From JBGPHT01 sp041484525 (lineage in GTDB: Bacteria; Acidobacteriota; Terriglobia; Bryobacterales; Bryobacteraceae), in the NCBI GenBank assembly GCA_041484525.1, contig JBGPHT010000055.1, forward strand, positions 1-45,759: 45,759 nucleotides of DNA, in the 5' to 3' direction. Made by a program: the position numbers and the translations under genes. A model generated the notes under the pieces. It was not told the origin of the DNA. It saw only the letters and a list, made by a program, of their open reading frames with translations, and did not search any database. Position 1 is the first letter of the stretch; each line of letters opens with the position of its first letter. This document shows, one piece after another, positions 24,738 to 33,704 of this stretch.

Positions 24738-26038
24738 GCGGTGGGTTTGGAGGCGGACTCCATCGGCAGTTGCACGCGGAAAATGCTGCCCTTCCCCGGC
24801 TCGCTCTCCACAGCTATCTTACCGCCGTGCACGTCCACGATCTTGGAAACGATGGCCAGTCCCAGCCCCACACCCTGCGGTTTGGTGGTGAAAAATGGAT
24901 TGAAGATGCTGCCCAGTTGCTTGGCGTCGATGCCCACGCCGCGGTCGATCACCGCGACCTCCGCCGTGCCCCCGGCGGCGCGCGTCTTCACCGTCACGGC
25001 CCCGCCCGGAGCGGTGGCCTGCGCGGCATTCAGCACCAGGTTGTAGAAGACGCGTTCCAGCAACTCGGCATCGAACGGGAACGGCGGAATTTCAGGCGCG
25101 TAGTTCTTGTAGATGGTCACCTGCGGAGTCTCGCGCTCAGCGGCCGCGATCGCGCGGTCGAGAGTCTGCCCCAGGTCCGCGGCCTGCAGACGTAATTCGA
25201 GCGGCCGCGCGAACTGCAGGAAGCGCGTGATGAGTGAATTGGCGCGGTCCACCTCGGTTGTGATGAAGCCCGCCACTTCCCGCGCCACTTCGTTTTCAGC
25301 GCTCAGATTCTTGCTCAGCATTTCGGACGACGCCTTGATGGTGCCCATCGGATTACGCAGTTCATGCGCCAGTCCCGCGGAGAGTTGGCCGAGCGCGGCC
25401 AGGCGGTCGGAGCGCCGCACCGCTTCCTCGGCTTCCTGGATCTGCGCGTTGGCTTCGGCCAGTTGCTCCGCCGTCCGGCGATGCTGCTGCGACTGAATCC
25501 GCAGTTCCTCGGCCAAGGTATTCGCCAGGTTTCCGACCATGGCGAGGAAGACCACCCGCATCACCAGGTCGCTGACGTCCTGCGGATCCATCTTGTAGAT
25601 CGACCAATCCACGTGCAGCAGGAAGGAAAGATACGCGCCCACCGCCGCCATCGAGAACAGCAGCGTTCCGAACACGCCCAACGCCGTCGACGCCGACAGC
25701 ACAGGTATCATCAGGACCACCCAGTAGCGGCTGTTGATGCCTTGCGTGTACCCGATCAGCAGGTACGCCAGCACCAGCTTGAGAAGGTTCCAGAAGATGC
25801 GCCCGCGCGTGGTGGCAAGCGCCGGAATCTTGGGCTCGAGCACTTGCACGGCGGCCAGCGCCACCAGCATCCCGATCTCGGAAGCATCGCCGTATTCGCT
25901 GCTTGCGATGAGCACCGCAAACAGCAGCAGCCAGACGAAATCCTGCGGCCGAATCAGGCGAATCCAACGCATTACAGGAGCGGGCACGCGCACGATATCC
26001 CAGTCGGGATTATGCCACAATGATTGTGTAAGTCTCAT
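24734..26038 (-). CDS. Membrane sensor histidine kinase (NtrB/AtoS-like)
   Basis: An inner-membrane sensor of about 434 residues. The N-terminal half has around six transmembrane helices (FVWLLLFAVLIASSEYG through VFLAMVGNLANTL). A coiled linker follows (QSQQHRRTAEQLAEANAQIQEAEEAV), then the dimerisation helix with phospho-accepting His in LAHELRNPMGTIKASS. The ATPase domain has N (VFYNLVLNAAQAT), G1 (VIDRGVGI), F (FNPFFTTKPQGVGLGLAI) and G2 boxes. There is no PAS domain; the membrane part probably senses the signal. Start is uncertain: ATG at 26038 touches the divergent S1 start, whereas MRWIRLIRPQ at 25972 would leave room for a promoter. It pairs with the NtrC-type regulator downstream. 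Confidence 0.93.
   Translation of the reverse strand: MRLTQSLWHNPDWDIVRVPAPVMRWIRLIRPQDFVWLLLFAVLIASSEYGDASEIGMLVALAAVQVLEPKIPALATTRGRIFWNLLKLVLAYLLIGYTQGINSRYWVVLMIPVLSASTALGVFGTLLFSMAAVGAYLSFLLHVDWSIYKMDPQDVSDLVMRVVFLAMVGNLANTLAEELRIQSQQHRRTAEQLAEANAQIQEAEEAVRRSDRLAALGQLSAGLAHELRNPMGTIKASSEMLSKNLSAENEVAREVAGFITTEVDRANSLITRFLQFARPLELRLQAADLGQTLDRAIAAAERETPQVTIYKNYAPEIPPFPFDAELLERVFYNLVLNAAQATAPGGAVTVKTRAAGGTAEVAVIDRGVGIDAKQLGSIFNPFFTTKPQGVGLGLAIVSKIVDVHGGKIAVESEPGKGSIFRVQLPMESASKPTA
26016..26028. promoter_or_regulatory. Palindrome CACAATGATTGTG between divergent genes
   Basis: A perfect 6-bp inverted repeat around a central G, between the sensor kinase and the S1 gene. On the minus strand CATAAT lies directly after it, a fair -10 if the kinase starts at 25972. 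A regulator dimer could bind here; which one is unknown. Confidence 0.4.
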
Positions 26039-27743
26039 GTCCAACCCAAGCATGCTGGATCAGCACCGGGCCACCGGTCCCGATTCCACAAACACCAACG
26101 AACCCGGCGAGTCTTTCGGCGATATCCTCTCCCAGTACGAACGATCGCACTCGCACAAACCCGGCGAGGGCCAGCCAGGCCGGGAAGGCACCGTCGTCGC
26201 AGTCACCGCCGAATCGGTATTGGTCGATTTCGGATTCAAGACCGAGGGCATCATTCCGCTGGCCGATTTTGTGAGCGCCGGCGAACCGGTGAAGGTTGGC
26301 GACAAACTCGCCGTCTCCATCAAGGGCCGCGACCCGGAGGGCTACTACGAGCTCTCACGCCTCAAAGTGGAACGTCCCAGGGATTGGACCGCGCTCGAAA
26401 AGGCGTTCGCCGACAAAACCTCCATCGCGGGCACTGTCTCGGCCGTGGTCAAGGGCGGGGTGAGCGTGGATGTGGGCGTGCGCGCCTTCATGCCGGCCTC
26501 GCGCTCAGGCGCGAAAGATGCCGCCGAGATGGAAAAGCTCATCGGCCAGGAGATCCGGTGCCGCATCATCAAGCTCGACATCGCCGATGAGGATGTAGTC
26601 GTGGACCGCCGCGCCGTTCTCGAAGAAGAAGAGCGGGCCACACGCGAGCAGCGCTACTCGGAAGTCAAGGAAGGCGAGATCGTGCATGGCGCCGTCCGCA
26701 GCCTCACCGACTACGGCGCCTTCGTGGACATCGGCGGCGTGGATGCGCTGCTGCACGTGGCCGACATTTCGTGGTCGCGCATCAACAAGCCGGCCGACGT
26801 GCTCACGGTGGGCCAGCAGATCGACGCCAAGGTATTGAAGGTCGATCCCGGCAAGCGACGGATTTCGCTCGGCATGAAGCAACTCCTCCCGCATCCCTGG
26901 GAGCAGGCCGCCGAGAGATACAAACAGGGCGAGCGCGCGCAGGGCACGGTCACCCGCGTGGCCGATTTCGGCGCATTCGTTGAACTCGAAAAGGGTGTCG
27001 AAGGCCTGATCCATCTGTCCGAGATGTCGTGGTCGAAGAAGGTGCGGAAGCCGTCGGACGTGCTCAAGCCGGGCGACCAGGTGGATGTCATGATCCTGGG
27101 CGTGAACCAGGCCGACCGCCGCATCTCGCTCGGTCTGAAGCAGGCGCTGGGCGATCCCTGGGCGGACGTGCCGCAGAAGTTCCCGGTCGGCGCCGTGGTG
27201 GATGGAACCGTCACCAGCCTGCAAAAGTTCGGCGCGTTCGTACAACTCGCCGAGGGTATCGAGGGCATGATCCACGTCGGCGACATCAGCGCCGAGAAGC
27301 GCATCAACCATCCGCAGGAAGCGCTCAAGATGGGGCAGGTGGTGAAGGCGCAGGTGCTCGAACTCGATTCCGAAAAGCGCCGGCTGCGTCTCGGCATGAA
27401 GCAGCTCGTTCCCACCAGCCTCGACGAATACATCGCGGAGCACAAGGAAGGCGACGTGGTAACCGGCCGCTTCACCGACGTCTCGGGCGCCCGTGGCCGC
27501 GTCGAGTTGGGCGAAGGTATTCAAGCCACGTGCCGCGTGGAACAGCAGGCGGAAGAACAGGCCAAGCCCGCCGAGAACAAAGTGGACCTCTCGTCGCTGA
27601 CTTCGATGCTCGAGGCCAGGTGGAAGGGCGGACAGTCCGGCGGCGGACCGAAGCGCGAGCCTGTGCGCTCCGGCCAGATTCGCAGCTTCCGCATTGCCAA
27701 GCTCGACGCCGCCAGCAAGAAGATCGAAGTCGAAGTGATATAG
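26037..27743 (+). CDS. rpsA: Ribosomal protein S1-like protein with six S1 domains
   Basis: A 568-residue protein with six successive S1 (OB-fold) domains. Their starts are recognisable at REGTVVAVTAESVLVDFG, IAGTVSAVVKGGVSVDVG, VHGAVRSLTDYGAFVDIGG, AQGTVTRVADFGAFVELE, VDGTVTSLQKFGAFVQL and a weak last VTGRFTDVSGARGRVEL. Domains 3-5 carry the full FGAFV...GLIH...S pattern and RRISLG linkers. Length and domain number match bS1, which unwinds and docks mRNA on the 30S subunit. MSNPSMLDQH at 26037 is the likely start (26052 also possible); no clear Shine-Dalgarno, as is common for S1. Confidence 0.93.
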   Translation: MSNPSMLDQHRATGPDSTNTNEPGESFGDILSQYERSHSHKPGEGQPGREGTVVAVTAESVLVDFGFKTEGIIPLADFVSAGEPVKVGDKLAVSIKGRDPEGYYELSRLKVERPRDWTALEKAFADKTSIAGTVSAVVKGGVSVDVGVRAFMPASRSGAKDAAEMEKLIGQEIRCRIIKLDIADEDVVVDRRAVLEEEERATREQRYSEVKEGEIVHGAVRSLTDYGAFVDIGGVDALLHVADISWSRINKPADVLTVGQQIDAKVLKVDPGKRRISLGMKQLLPHPWEQAAERYKQGERAQGTVTRVADFGAFVELEKGVEGLIHLSEMSWSKKVRKPSDVLKPGDQVDVMILGVNQADRRISLGLKQALGDPWADVPQKFPVGAVVDGTVTSLQKFGAFVQLAEGIEGMIHVGDISAEKRINHPQEALKMGQVVKAQVLELDSEKRRLRLGMKQLVPTSLDEYIAEHKEGDVVTGRFTDVSGARGRVELGEGIQATCRVEQQAEEQAKPAENKVDLSSLTSMLEARWKGGQSGGGPKREPVRSGQIRSFRIAKLDAASKKIEVEVI

Positions 27744-27758
27744 GAAGCGCGCGGCGAT

Positions 27759-28265
27759 TTACGGCGCCGTCGGCGTAACCACGCTGACCGCCGAATCTTT
27801 CAGGTACACCGGATACCGCGCCAGCAGCGTCCCGTACACCAGATGCCCCAGTATGGTCGCGCGCTCCACGTGCAGCAGCGTCACCAGCGGACTCACCGCC
27901 CTCCAGATCACGTGGAATGAGAGATAATACCAGCCCAGTGCAAACAACACGCTCACCAGTGTCACGTGCAGCCGGGGATGACGGTCGCGCATCACGGCCG
28001 CCAGCAGCGCTCCCAGCAGGCTGTACACCAGCAGGTAGACCGCGAGACCGGCAAGCGTCTCCGGTGCAAAACCGCGGTGGATGGCGGCGGAGCCGTAGAA
28101 CATGCTCGCCATCAGATTCTCCGACGTCCACACGCTGCGGGTCTGCCACTTGGCGCTCAGGCCGAGCCACGCCAGCATCCACAAGACTCCGACCATTCCC
28201 GCCTGGAGTCCGGCCAAAGAAGCGGAAAACACTCCCGCAGCCGGTCTCTCCGTAGCCGTGTCCAT
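27759..28265 (-). CDS. Four-helix membrane protein of unknown function
   Basis: A 168-residue protein with about four transmembrane helices: LAGLQAGMVGVLWMLAWLGL, LAGLAVYLLVYSLLGALLAAVM, HVTLVSVLFALGWYYLSFHV and a weaker C-terminal one. I recognise no domain or catalytic motif. It converges with the S1 gene (15 bp apart) and is divergent from fabF with a 48-bp spacer, so its promoter must overlap that of fabF. The function is unknown; the hydrophobic pattern and clean start support a real gene. Confidence 0.75.
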   Translation of the reverse strand: MDTATERPAAGVFSASLAGLQAGMVGVLWMLAWLGLSAKWQTRSVWTSENLMASMFYGSAAIHRGFAPETLAGLAVYLLVYSLLGALLAAVMRDRHPRLHVTLVSVLFALGWYYLSFHVIWRAVSPLVTLLHVERATILGHLVYGTLLARYPVYLKDSAVSVVTPTAP

Positions 28266-28313
28266 GAGATTCAGCCTATACTGACGTTTGGCACAAAGGC
28301 AAAATTAAATTCA

Positions 28314-29564
28314 ATGCGACGAGTGGTCATTACAGGAATCGGAGCAGTCAGCCCCAATGGGATTGGGCGGGAACGCTTCTGGGAAGCCACCCGGAACGGG
28401 GAGAGCGGCGTTCGCCGGATCGACCGATTCGACCCATCGGGTTTGTTGGTTCAAGTGGCGGGCCAGGTGCCCGACGAGTTCGACGAGAATCGCTGGGTAG
28501 AGGTCAAGGACCGGCCGCACGTCTCGCGCGCCGTCCCCCTGGCCGCCGCCAGTGTAGCCGAAGCGCTCGAAGACGCCGCCGTGGATTGGCGCAGCATGTC
28601 GCGCGATGAGTTGCGCACCGTCGGCGTCATCGTCGGCTCGGGCGGTGGCAGCCAGGATTTCACCGAGGAACAGTATCGCCTCTACTACAGCGGCAAGCTG
28701 AAACAGTGCAGCGTCTACACCATTCCCACCAGCACCATCGGGACGCTGGCGAGCGAAGTGTCGATGCGCTTCGGATTCCGCGGCCTCAGCCACATCGTGT
28801 CCACCGGCTGCACTTCGTCCACCGACGCGCTGGGTTATGCGTATCGCAATATCCAGGCCGGCGTGCTCGACACTATGGTCGCGGGCGGCGTGGATGCCCC
28901 GATCGCCCCTCTGATCCTGCGCGGATTCCAGCTCATGCGCATCATGACCACGCGCTGGAACAACGAGCCGGCGCGCGCCTCCCGGCCCTTTTCGCGCGAT
29001 CGTGACGGCTTCGTGATCGCCGAAGGCGCGTGGTTTTTCGTCATCGAGGAGATGGAGCGCGCACGCGCGCGCGGCGCCCGCATCTACGGTGAAATCGCGG
29101 GCTACGGTTCCACTTGCGAGGCCTTCCACCGCGTGCGACTCGAGGAGTGCGGCGAAGAGCCGGCGCGCGCTATCTGCCTGGCACTCGCCGAGGCGAGCAT
29201 CCCGCCCTCGGCCGTGCAGTACATCAACTACCATGGCACGTCCACCGAGTTGAACGACCGCATCGAAACGCGCGCCGTGAAGCTGGCTTTCAATGGCCAC
29301 GCCTACAAGCTGGCCGGATCGTCGCTCAAGAGCCTGATCGGCCACCCGCAGGGCGCGTGCGGCGCAGCCGGAGTTGCCGCCACCCTGCTCGCCATGCGCG
29401 ATGGCGTGTTGCCGCCTACCATCAACGTGGACGAGCCCGACCCGAACTGTGATCTCGACTACGTGCCGGAGACCGGCCGCCGCCTCGAGATTGAACACGC
29501 CGTGGCCAACTGCATCGCTTTCGGGAGCAAGAATTCGGCGCTGGTGTTACGGAAGATCCAGTAA
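28314..29564 (+). CDS. fabF: Beta-ketoacyl-ACP synthase (FabF type)
   Basis: A 416-residue thiolase-fold condensing enzyme. The nucleophile is C166 in VSTGCTSSTDALG, and the two histidines are H307 (YHGTSTELND) and H344 (KSLIGHPQGACGAAG, with K339 before it). All catalytic residues are present. The start MRRVVITGIGAVSPNG is typical of KAS II/FabF. It condenses malonyl-ACP with acyl-ACP in fatty-acid elongation. No acpP, fabG or other fatty-acid gene lies nearby, so this may be a stand-alone or specialised synthase. A TATACT sits about 30 bp upstream but with no good -35. Confidence 0.93.
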   Translation: MRRVVITGIGAVSPNGIGRERFWEATRNGESGVRRIDRFDPSGLLVQVAGQVPDEFDENRWVEVKDRPHVSRAVPLAAASVAEALEDAAVDWRSMSRDELRTVGVIVGSGGGSQDFTEEQYRLYYSGKLKQCSVYTIPTSTIGTLASEVSMRFGFRGLSHIVSTGCTSSTDALGYAYRNIQAGVLDTMVAGGVDAPIAPLILRGFQLMRIMTTRWNNEPARASRPFSRDRDGFVIAEGAWFFVIEEMERARARGARIYGEIAGYGSTCEAFHRVRLEECGEEPARAICLALAEASIPPSAVQYINYHGTSTELNDRIETRAVKLAFNGHAYKLAGSSLKSLIGHPQGACGAAGVAATLLAMRDGVLPPTINVDEPDPNCDLDYVPETGRRLEIEHAVANCIAFGSKNSALVLRKIQ

Positions 29565-29565
29565 G

Positions 29566-29608
29566 AAAAAAGAACCGGCGGACGCTCGGAGGAAAACATC
29601 CGCCGGTT
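29566..29608 (-). terminator. Rho-independent terminator for the deacetylase operon
   Basis: A 10-bp perfect stem, AACCGGCGGA and TCCGCCGGTT (29573-29582 and 29599-29608), with a 16-base loop. On the minus strand it is followed by C and six T (29571-29566), the classic form. It ends the cdaA-ybbR-glmM-deacetylase transcript. On the plus strand the stem lies just after the fabF stop but lacks a T-run. Confidence 0.85.
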
Positions 29609-29702
29609 TGGCCCGAAGGCAACCAGGTTCCCCTCGAGACCAACTCGCAAAAAGCCTCTCAACTCTCCAGACGTAAAACTTATATAAAAGGTTGCCGTAA
29701 CG

Positions 29703-30581
29703 CTATCCAAACACCGCTGCAGCGGTACGGAACGTTCCGGCGTGCGCCTCGGCGGTGCGCGAAATGGGGTCGGCGTAACCCCCGCCCAGCACGATCGCCA
29801 GGGGGATTCCGTACATCCTGCTGAATTCGCAGACCCTGCGGTCTCGCTCCGCCAGGCCCGCGTGCGACAGCGCCAGGCGTCCCAGCCGGTCACCCGCCAG
29901 CCCATCCACACCGGATTGAAAAAACAAGATCTCCGGCCGGAAGTCGAGCACCTGCGGCAGCACCGCGCGCACGTGACTCAAGTATTCGTCGTCGCCCGTT
30001 CCGTCGGCGAGCGCCACGTCAATCCGGCTCCGCTGTTTCCGAAACGGAAAATTGTTGGCGCCGTGCAGCGACACGGTTAACACTTCTGCATCGTCCTCGA
30101 AGATGGCGGCGGTGCCGTCGCCTTGGTGAACATCCAGGTCGAGCACCGCTGCGCGCCGCCCGTGGTGGCGGATCGCAATTGCAATGTCGTTGAACACACA
30201 GAATCCCGAGCCTTGGTCGCGAAACGCGTGATGCGTGCCGCCGGCGAGACTCCCGCCGAATCCCGTGGCCAGCGCGTCCGCCGCCGCGGCCACCGTGCCG
30301 CCCACGGAGGCGAGCGTGCGCACCACCAGTCCCACCGGCCATGGGAATCCGATGCGCCGCATCACCCCCGCGTCGATCGTGCCGTCGAAAAATCGCAGCA
30401 CGTATTCGGAATCGTGCGCCAGTTCGATGGTCGCAGACTTAGCGAATGGCGCCGGCTGCAGCTTGTAGAAACCGTCCGCCATCAGCAGTTCGCGCAGCAG
30501 CCGGTATTTCTCCATGGGAAATTTGTGGCCGGGCGGAAGAGGAATGGTGTGGCGGTCGCAGTAGAACAGGCGCCGCGCCAT
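29703..30581 (-). CDS. Histone-deacetylase-family (AcuC-like) hydrolase
   Basis: A 292-residue zinc-dependent arginase/deacetylase-fold enzyme. Family residues are all visible: GGTHHAFRDQGSGFCVFND (tandem catalytic His), VLDLDVHQGDGT (zinc ligands Asp and His), SGVDGLAGDRLG (zinc Asp) and GGGYA (catalytic Tyr). Bacterial members remove acetyl groups from small molecules, polyamines or proteins such as acetyl-CoA synthetase; the substrate here is unknown. The start at MARRLFYCDRH (30581) is ten bases after the glmM stop, so it is probably the fourth gene of the cdaA operon, and a good terminator follows. Confidence 0.93.
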   Translation of the reverse strand: MARRLFYCDRHTIPLPPGHKFPMEKYRLLRELLMADGFYKLQPAPFAKSATIELAHDSEYVLRFFDGTIDAGVMRRIGFPWPVGLVVRTLASVGGTVAAAADALATGFGGSLAGGTHHAFRDQGSGFCVFNDIAIAIRHHGRRAAVLDLDVHQGDGTAAIFEDDAEVLTVSLHGANNFPFRKQRSRIDVALADGTGDDEYLSHVRAVLPQVLDFRPEILFFQSGVDGLAGDRLGRLALSHAGLAERDRRVCEFSRMYGIPLAIVLGGGYADPISRTAEAHAGTFRTAAAVFG

Positions 30582-30591
30582 CCGTACTGCG

Positions 30592-31932
30592 CTACGCCCC
30601 CATCTCGCGCCGGATGGCGTCGGCAATACTTTCGCTGAAACTCTCCACCTGCCCGGCGTCCTGCGCTTCCACCATTACGCGCGCCAGTGGCTCGGTGCCC
30701 GAGAAGCGCACCAGCACGCGGCCGGCGCCGGCGAAGGCAGCCTCGGCGCGCTCGATCTCGCGCGCCACCGCGGGCACTTCGTTCAGCGCCTTTTTCTGCT
30801 TCACGCGAACGTTGACCAGTTTCTGCGGGAACACCAGCAGATCCGCCGTTAGTTCGTCCAACCCCGTACCGGCGCACCGCGCGATCTGAAACAACTGCAG
30901 CGCCGTGAGCAGCCCGTCCCCGGTGGTGGCATACTCGCGGAAGATCACGTGCCCCGACTGCTCGCCGCCCACCGCTGCGCCTAGTCTTACCATTTCTTCC
31001 AGTACATACTTATCGCCCACCGGCGTGCGCAGCATGCGGATGCCCAGCGCTTCAAGCGCCCTTTCGAGTCCTAGGTTCGACATCACGGTTGCCACCACGA
31101 TGTCGCCCGGCAAACGCCCCGCGGCCTTGAGCGCGCGCCCCACTGCCAACAACACCGCATCGCCATTCACGACCTTGCCGCTGCGCGCCACGAAGATGGA
31201 GCGGTCGGCATCGCCATCGAACGCCACGCCGAAATCGGCGCCCGCAGCCACGACGGCCTCCTGGAGCGCCTCGAGGTGCATGGCGCCGCAATTCAAATTA
31301 ATGTTGCGGCCGGTGGGCTTGCACGAGATCGTAGTGACGTCGGCTCCCAGGCGCGCGAAGAGATCGGGGGCCAGCCGGTAGGACGCCCCATTGCCGCAAT
31401 CGACCACCATCCGCAGTCCGTCGAACTGCACCGACACCGTCGAGATGAGGTATTCCAGATACTGCCGGTCGAGCGATTCATCCACCGTGAGCTGCGCCGG
31501 CCGCGGTGTCACACCCTTCTCGCGCAGCGCCAGAATCTCCTGCTCGATCTCATGCTCTTCGGCGTCAGGCAGTTTGAAGCCGCTGTGGCCGAACACCTTG
31601 AGCCCGTTGTCCTGGTAAGGATTGTGCGAGGCGGAGATCATCACGCCCGCCGCGAAATCGCCGGTGCGGGTGAGGTACGCCACCCCCGGAGTGGTAATGA
31701 CGCCGGCGTAGCGCACGCGCGCCCCGCGGCTTTCCAAGCCGCCCGCCACCATCTCCGCGATCCATTGGCTGGACTCGCGCGTGTCGGCGCCGATCATGAT
31801 CTCCGCGCCGGGAGCCCGCTTCGCGACATCATCCCCCAACGCCACGCCGAACGCATAGATGGTCGAAGGATCGAGCGGATACTCGCCCGCCACGCCCCGG
31901 ATTCCGTCCGTACCGAAAAGTTCTTTCCCCAA
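30592..31932 (-). CDS. glmM: Phosphoglucosamine mutase GlmM
   Basis: A 446-residue alpha-D-phosphohexomutase that converts glucosamine-6-phosphate to glucosamine-1-phosphate for UDP-GlcNAc and hence peptidoglycan and LPS. It begins with the GlmM signature LFGTDGIRGVAGE. The phosphoserine is S102 in MISASHNPYQDNG, the metal site is DGDADR, and the C-terminal phosphate-binding loop is RFSGTEPLARVMVEA. The start is TTG, supported by a perfect GGAGG five to six bases upstream. It follows ybbR and cdaA in the conserved c-di-AMP cluster; in Firmicutes GlmM binds and inhibits CdaA. Confidence 0.97.
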   Translation of the reverse strand: MGKELFGTDGIRGVAGEYPLDPSTIYAFGVALGDDVAKRAPGAEIMIGADTRESSQWIAEMVAGGLESRGARVRYAGVITTPGVAYLTRTGDFAAGVMISASHNPYQDNGLKVFGHSGFKLPDAEEHEIEQEILALREKGVTPRPAQLTVDESLDRQYLEYLISTVSVQFDGLRMVVDCGNGASYRLAPDLFARLGADVTTISCKPTGRNINLNCGAMHLEALQEAVVAAGADFGVAFDGDADRSIFVARSGKVVNGDAVLLAVGRALKAAGRLPGDIVVATVMSNLGLERALEALGIRMLRTPVGDKYVLEEMVRLGAAVGGEQSGHVIFREYATTGDGLLTALQLFQIARCAGTGLDELTADLLVFPQKLVNVRVKQKKALNEVPAVAREIERAEAAFAGAGRVLVRFSGTEPLARVMVEAQDAGQVESFSESIADAIRREMGA

Positions 31933-31947
31933 CCGATCCTCCGTTGC

Positions 31948-32616
31948 CTACTTCTTTTTCATTGTCACGGTAACCACCACCTGCGGGGAAGTCTGAAACC
32001 GCACGTAGGGGTCCGCTAGAAATGCATTCACGCGAAACTCCGATGGTCCCACCGCCGATGCCAGGTCGAGCGGATCCGTCTCCACCGCCTTCACGCGTGC
32101 CACGTGGCTGGCCGGCCCCGCGATGCGCAGCCGCGGCGGATCCACGGTGTAACGCGCCACGTCGTACCCGTTGCGCCCTTCGCCGGTGAATTGGACCTGC
32201 ACGTCCACATCGCGCGTCACCCGCGGTTCGAAACTCAGCCGCACTTCGGAGGGAATGGCCCGCACCAGGTGGATGCTGCGCGCGACTTTCACATTGCCGT
32301 CCCCGATGGGGAACGTGTGCTGTCCCGGTTGCGCCGCTCTCATATCGAGAATCACCGACGGCCGTATGCCGTCGCCCAAATCGCGCAGCGCGCCCGACGG
32401 CCCGCTCAGCTCGAGCACCACCGATTCCACCGGATCGGAACCGATTTCCAGATCCTCGGGCAGGTTCTTGTATTCCAGACGGACCGTCTGGAAGGTCGAC
32501 AGCTCCGGCTCGCTCGCCACCAGCACCCAGATCGCAAACGCGATCGCGAGCGAAAGCACCTTCCAACCGAAGTTCTCAAACAACAGCCGCACGAAGGCGC
32601 CGGCGAAGCGCTTCAT
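31948..32616 (-). CDS. cdaR: YbbR-domain protein CdaR
   Basis: A 222-residue protein with an N-terminal membrane anchor (FGWKVLSLAIAFAIWVLVAS) followed by two or more YbbR-like beta domains facing the periplasm (ELSTFQTVRLEYKNLPEDLEI, RVTRDVDVQVQFTGEG). It ends with a short Lys tail. In Firmicutes CdaR binds the cyclase CdaA and tunes c-di-AMP synthesis. The ATG overlaps the cdaA stop by four bases, and glmM follows 15 bp later. Homologues here have fewer YbbR repeats than the Bacillus protein. Confidence 0.92.
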   Translation of the reverse strand: MKRFAGAFVRLLFENFGWKVLSLAIAFAIWVLVASEPELSTFQTVRLEYKNLPEDLEIGSDPVESVVLELSGPSGALRDLGDGIRPSVILDMRAAQPGQHTFPIGDGNVKVARSIHLVRAIPSEVRLSFEPRVTRDVDVQVQFTGEGRNGYDVARYTVDPPRLRIAGPASHVARVKAVETDPLDLASAVGPSEFRVNAFLADPYVRFQTSPQVVVTVTMKKK

Positions 32617-33473
32617 GGATGCACTCTCTCATTCGAACGGCTATCCGTGGGCGTACCGCCGGTATCCGGCGCCAGCGGAATGTCGGCTGGGAATTCGTCC
32701 ATATGCAGGGGCGAGGGCCGCTGCATGCCGAAATGGCGGTTGATGCGCTCGAGCACTTCCGGAATGGAAAGACCCGAGATCAGTTCGCCGAACGTCGCTA
32801 CCGAAATGCGGCCGGTCTCCTCAGAGACGACAAGCGAGAGACAATCGGTTTCCTCCGTGATGCCGATGGCCGCGCGGTGCCTGGTTCCAAGGCTGCGGGC
32901 GAGCGCGGGGTTCGTAGTGAGCGGCAGAAAGCAGGCGGCCGCGGCCACACGGTCCTTCTGGATAATGACGGCGCCATCGTGCAGCGGCAGCCCCGGCGTG
33001 AACACGGAGAGCAGCAGGTCGCGCGAAATCCGCGCCTCCAGGCGCACGCCACTCTCGATAAAGGTGCGCAGTCCGATATCGCGCTCGAGCACGATCAACG
33101 CGCCCGTCTTCTGCTGCGCGAGCTGCTCCACCGCCATCAGAATCTCATTGATGGCTTCTGGTGCGCGGAACCCCGCCGCCATCCATCGTTTGCGTCCGAT
33201 GCGCGCCAGCGTGCGCCGGATCTCGGATTGGAAGAGAATGATGATCGCCAGGCCTAAGTAGGGAACGATGAACGAAAGCACCGAGCGCAGCGCTTCGAGG
33301 CCGGCCGCCAGCGCGATCGCGTAGAGCGATACCATCATCAGGATGCCGATGAGGATGTGTCCCGCGCGCGTGCCGCGAACCACCATCAAGGCCTGATACA
33401 CCAGGAACGCCACCGCGAGGATATCGAGTATCCCCACGACGCTCAGAGTCGGCATGGATGGCAGCAGACGCAT
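32613..33473 (-). CDS. cdaA: Diadenylate cyclase CdaA
   Basis: A 286-residue membrane cyclase that joins two ATP into c-di-AMP. Three N-terminal helices (LDILAVAFLVYQALMVV, ILIGILMMVSLYAIALA, VLSFIVPYLGLAIIIL) are followed by the DAC domain. Its two signature motifs are intact: DGA at residues 166-168 (LHDGAVII) and RHR at 198-200 (LGTRHRAAIG). The Pro/Asp-rich C-terminal tail (about residues 255-286) is longer than in Bacillus. First gene of cdaA-ybbR-glmM. It may start at MPTLSVVGIL six codons later. No clear promoter was found in the 230 bp upstream. Confidence 0.95.
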   Translation of the reverse strand: MRLLPSMPTLSVVGILDILAVAFLVYQALMVVRGTRAGHILIGILMMVSLYAIALAAGLEALRSVLSFIVPYLGLAIIILFQSEIRRTLARIGRKRWMAAGFRAPEAINEILMAVEQLAQQKTGALIVLERDIGLRTFIESGVRLEARISRDLLLSVFTPGLPLHDGAVIIQKDRVAAAACFLPLTTNPALARSLGTRHRAAIGITEETDCLSLVVSEETGRISVATFGELISGLSIPEVLERINRHFGMQRPSPLHMDEFPADIPLAPDTGGTPTDSRSNERVHP

Positions 33474-33704
33474 AAAGTCGCCCAGCCCACCATCTTAGCG
33501 TAGGGCATGCAATGCTTTCCGCTCGACGAAATGGAGCCCTGTTTCGTACTGATAAATCGGCGGATCAAGCTTAGCGTAATCGCCAAAGTATTTTCTTTGA
33601 GCGCTTTGAAGGCGCCACGAGGCGGAATCCGACCGGGGGGACCGCGCGTGGGACCAACGGGCTGCGGTGTCACAATGCGAAACACGTGGCTCGACGGTCT
33701 GCCC
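33474..33704. other. Spacer upstream of cdaA
   Basis: A 231-bp gap between the esterase stop and cdaA. It must hold the cdaA promoter, but no pair of hexamers at 16-18 bp stands out. No recognisable terminator, riboswitch or ORF with a ribosome-binding site was seen. Confidence 0.45.

Noticed and set aside
23250..25046. 598-codon plus-strand open frame
   Set aside because: Antisense shadow of the NtrC-type regulator, with His/Arg-rich unnatural composition.
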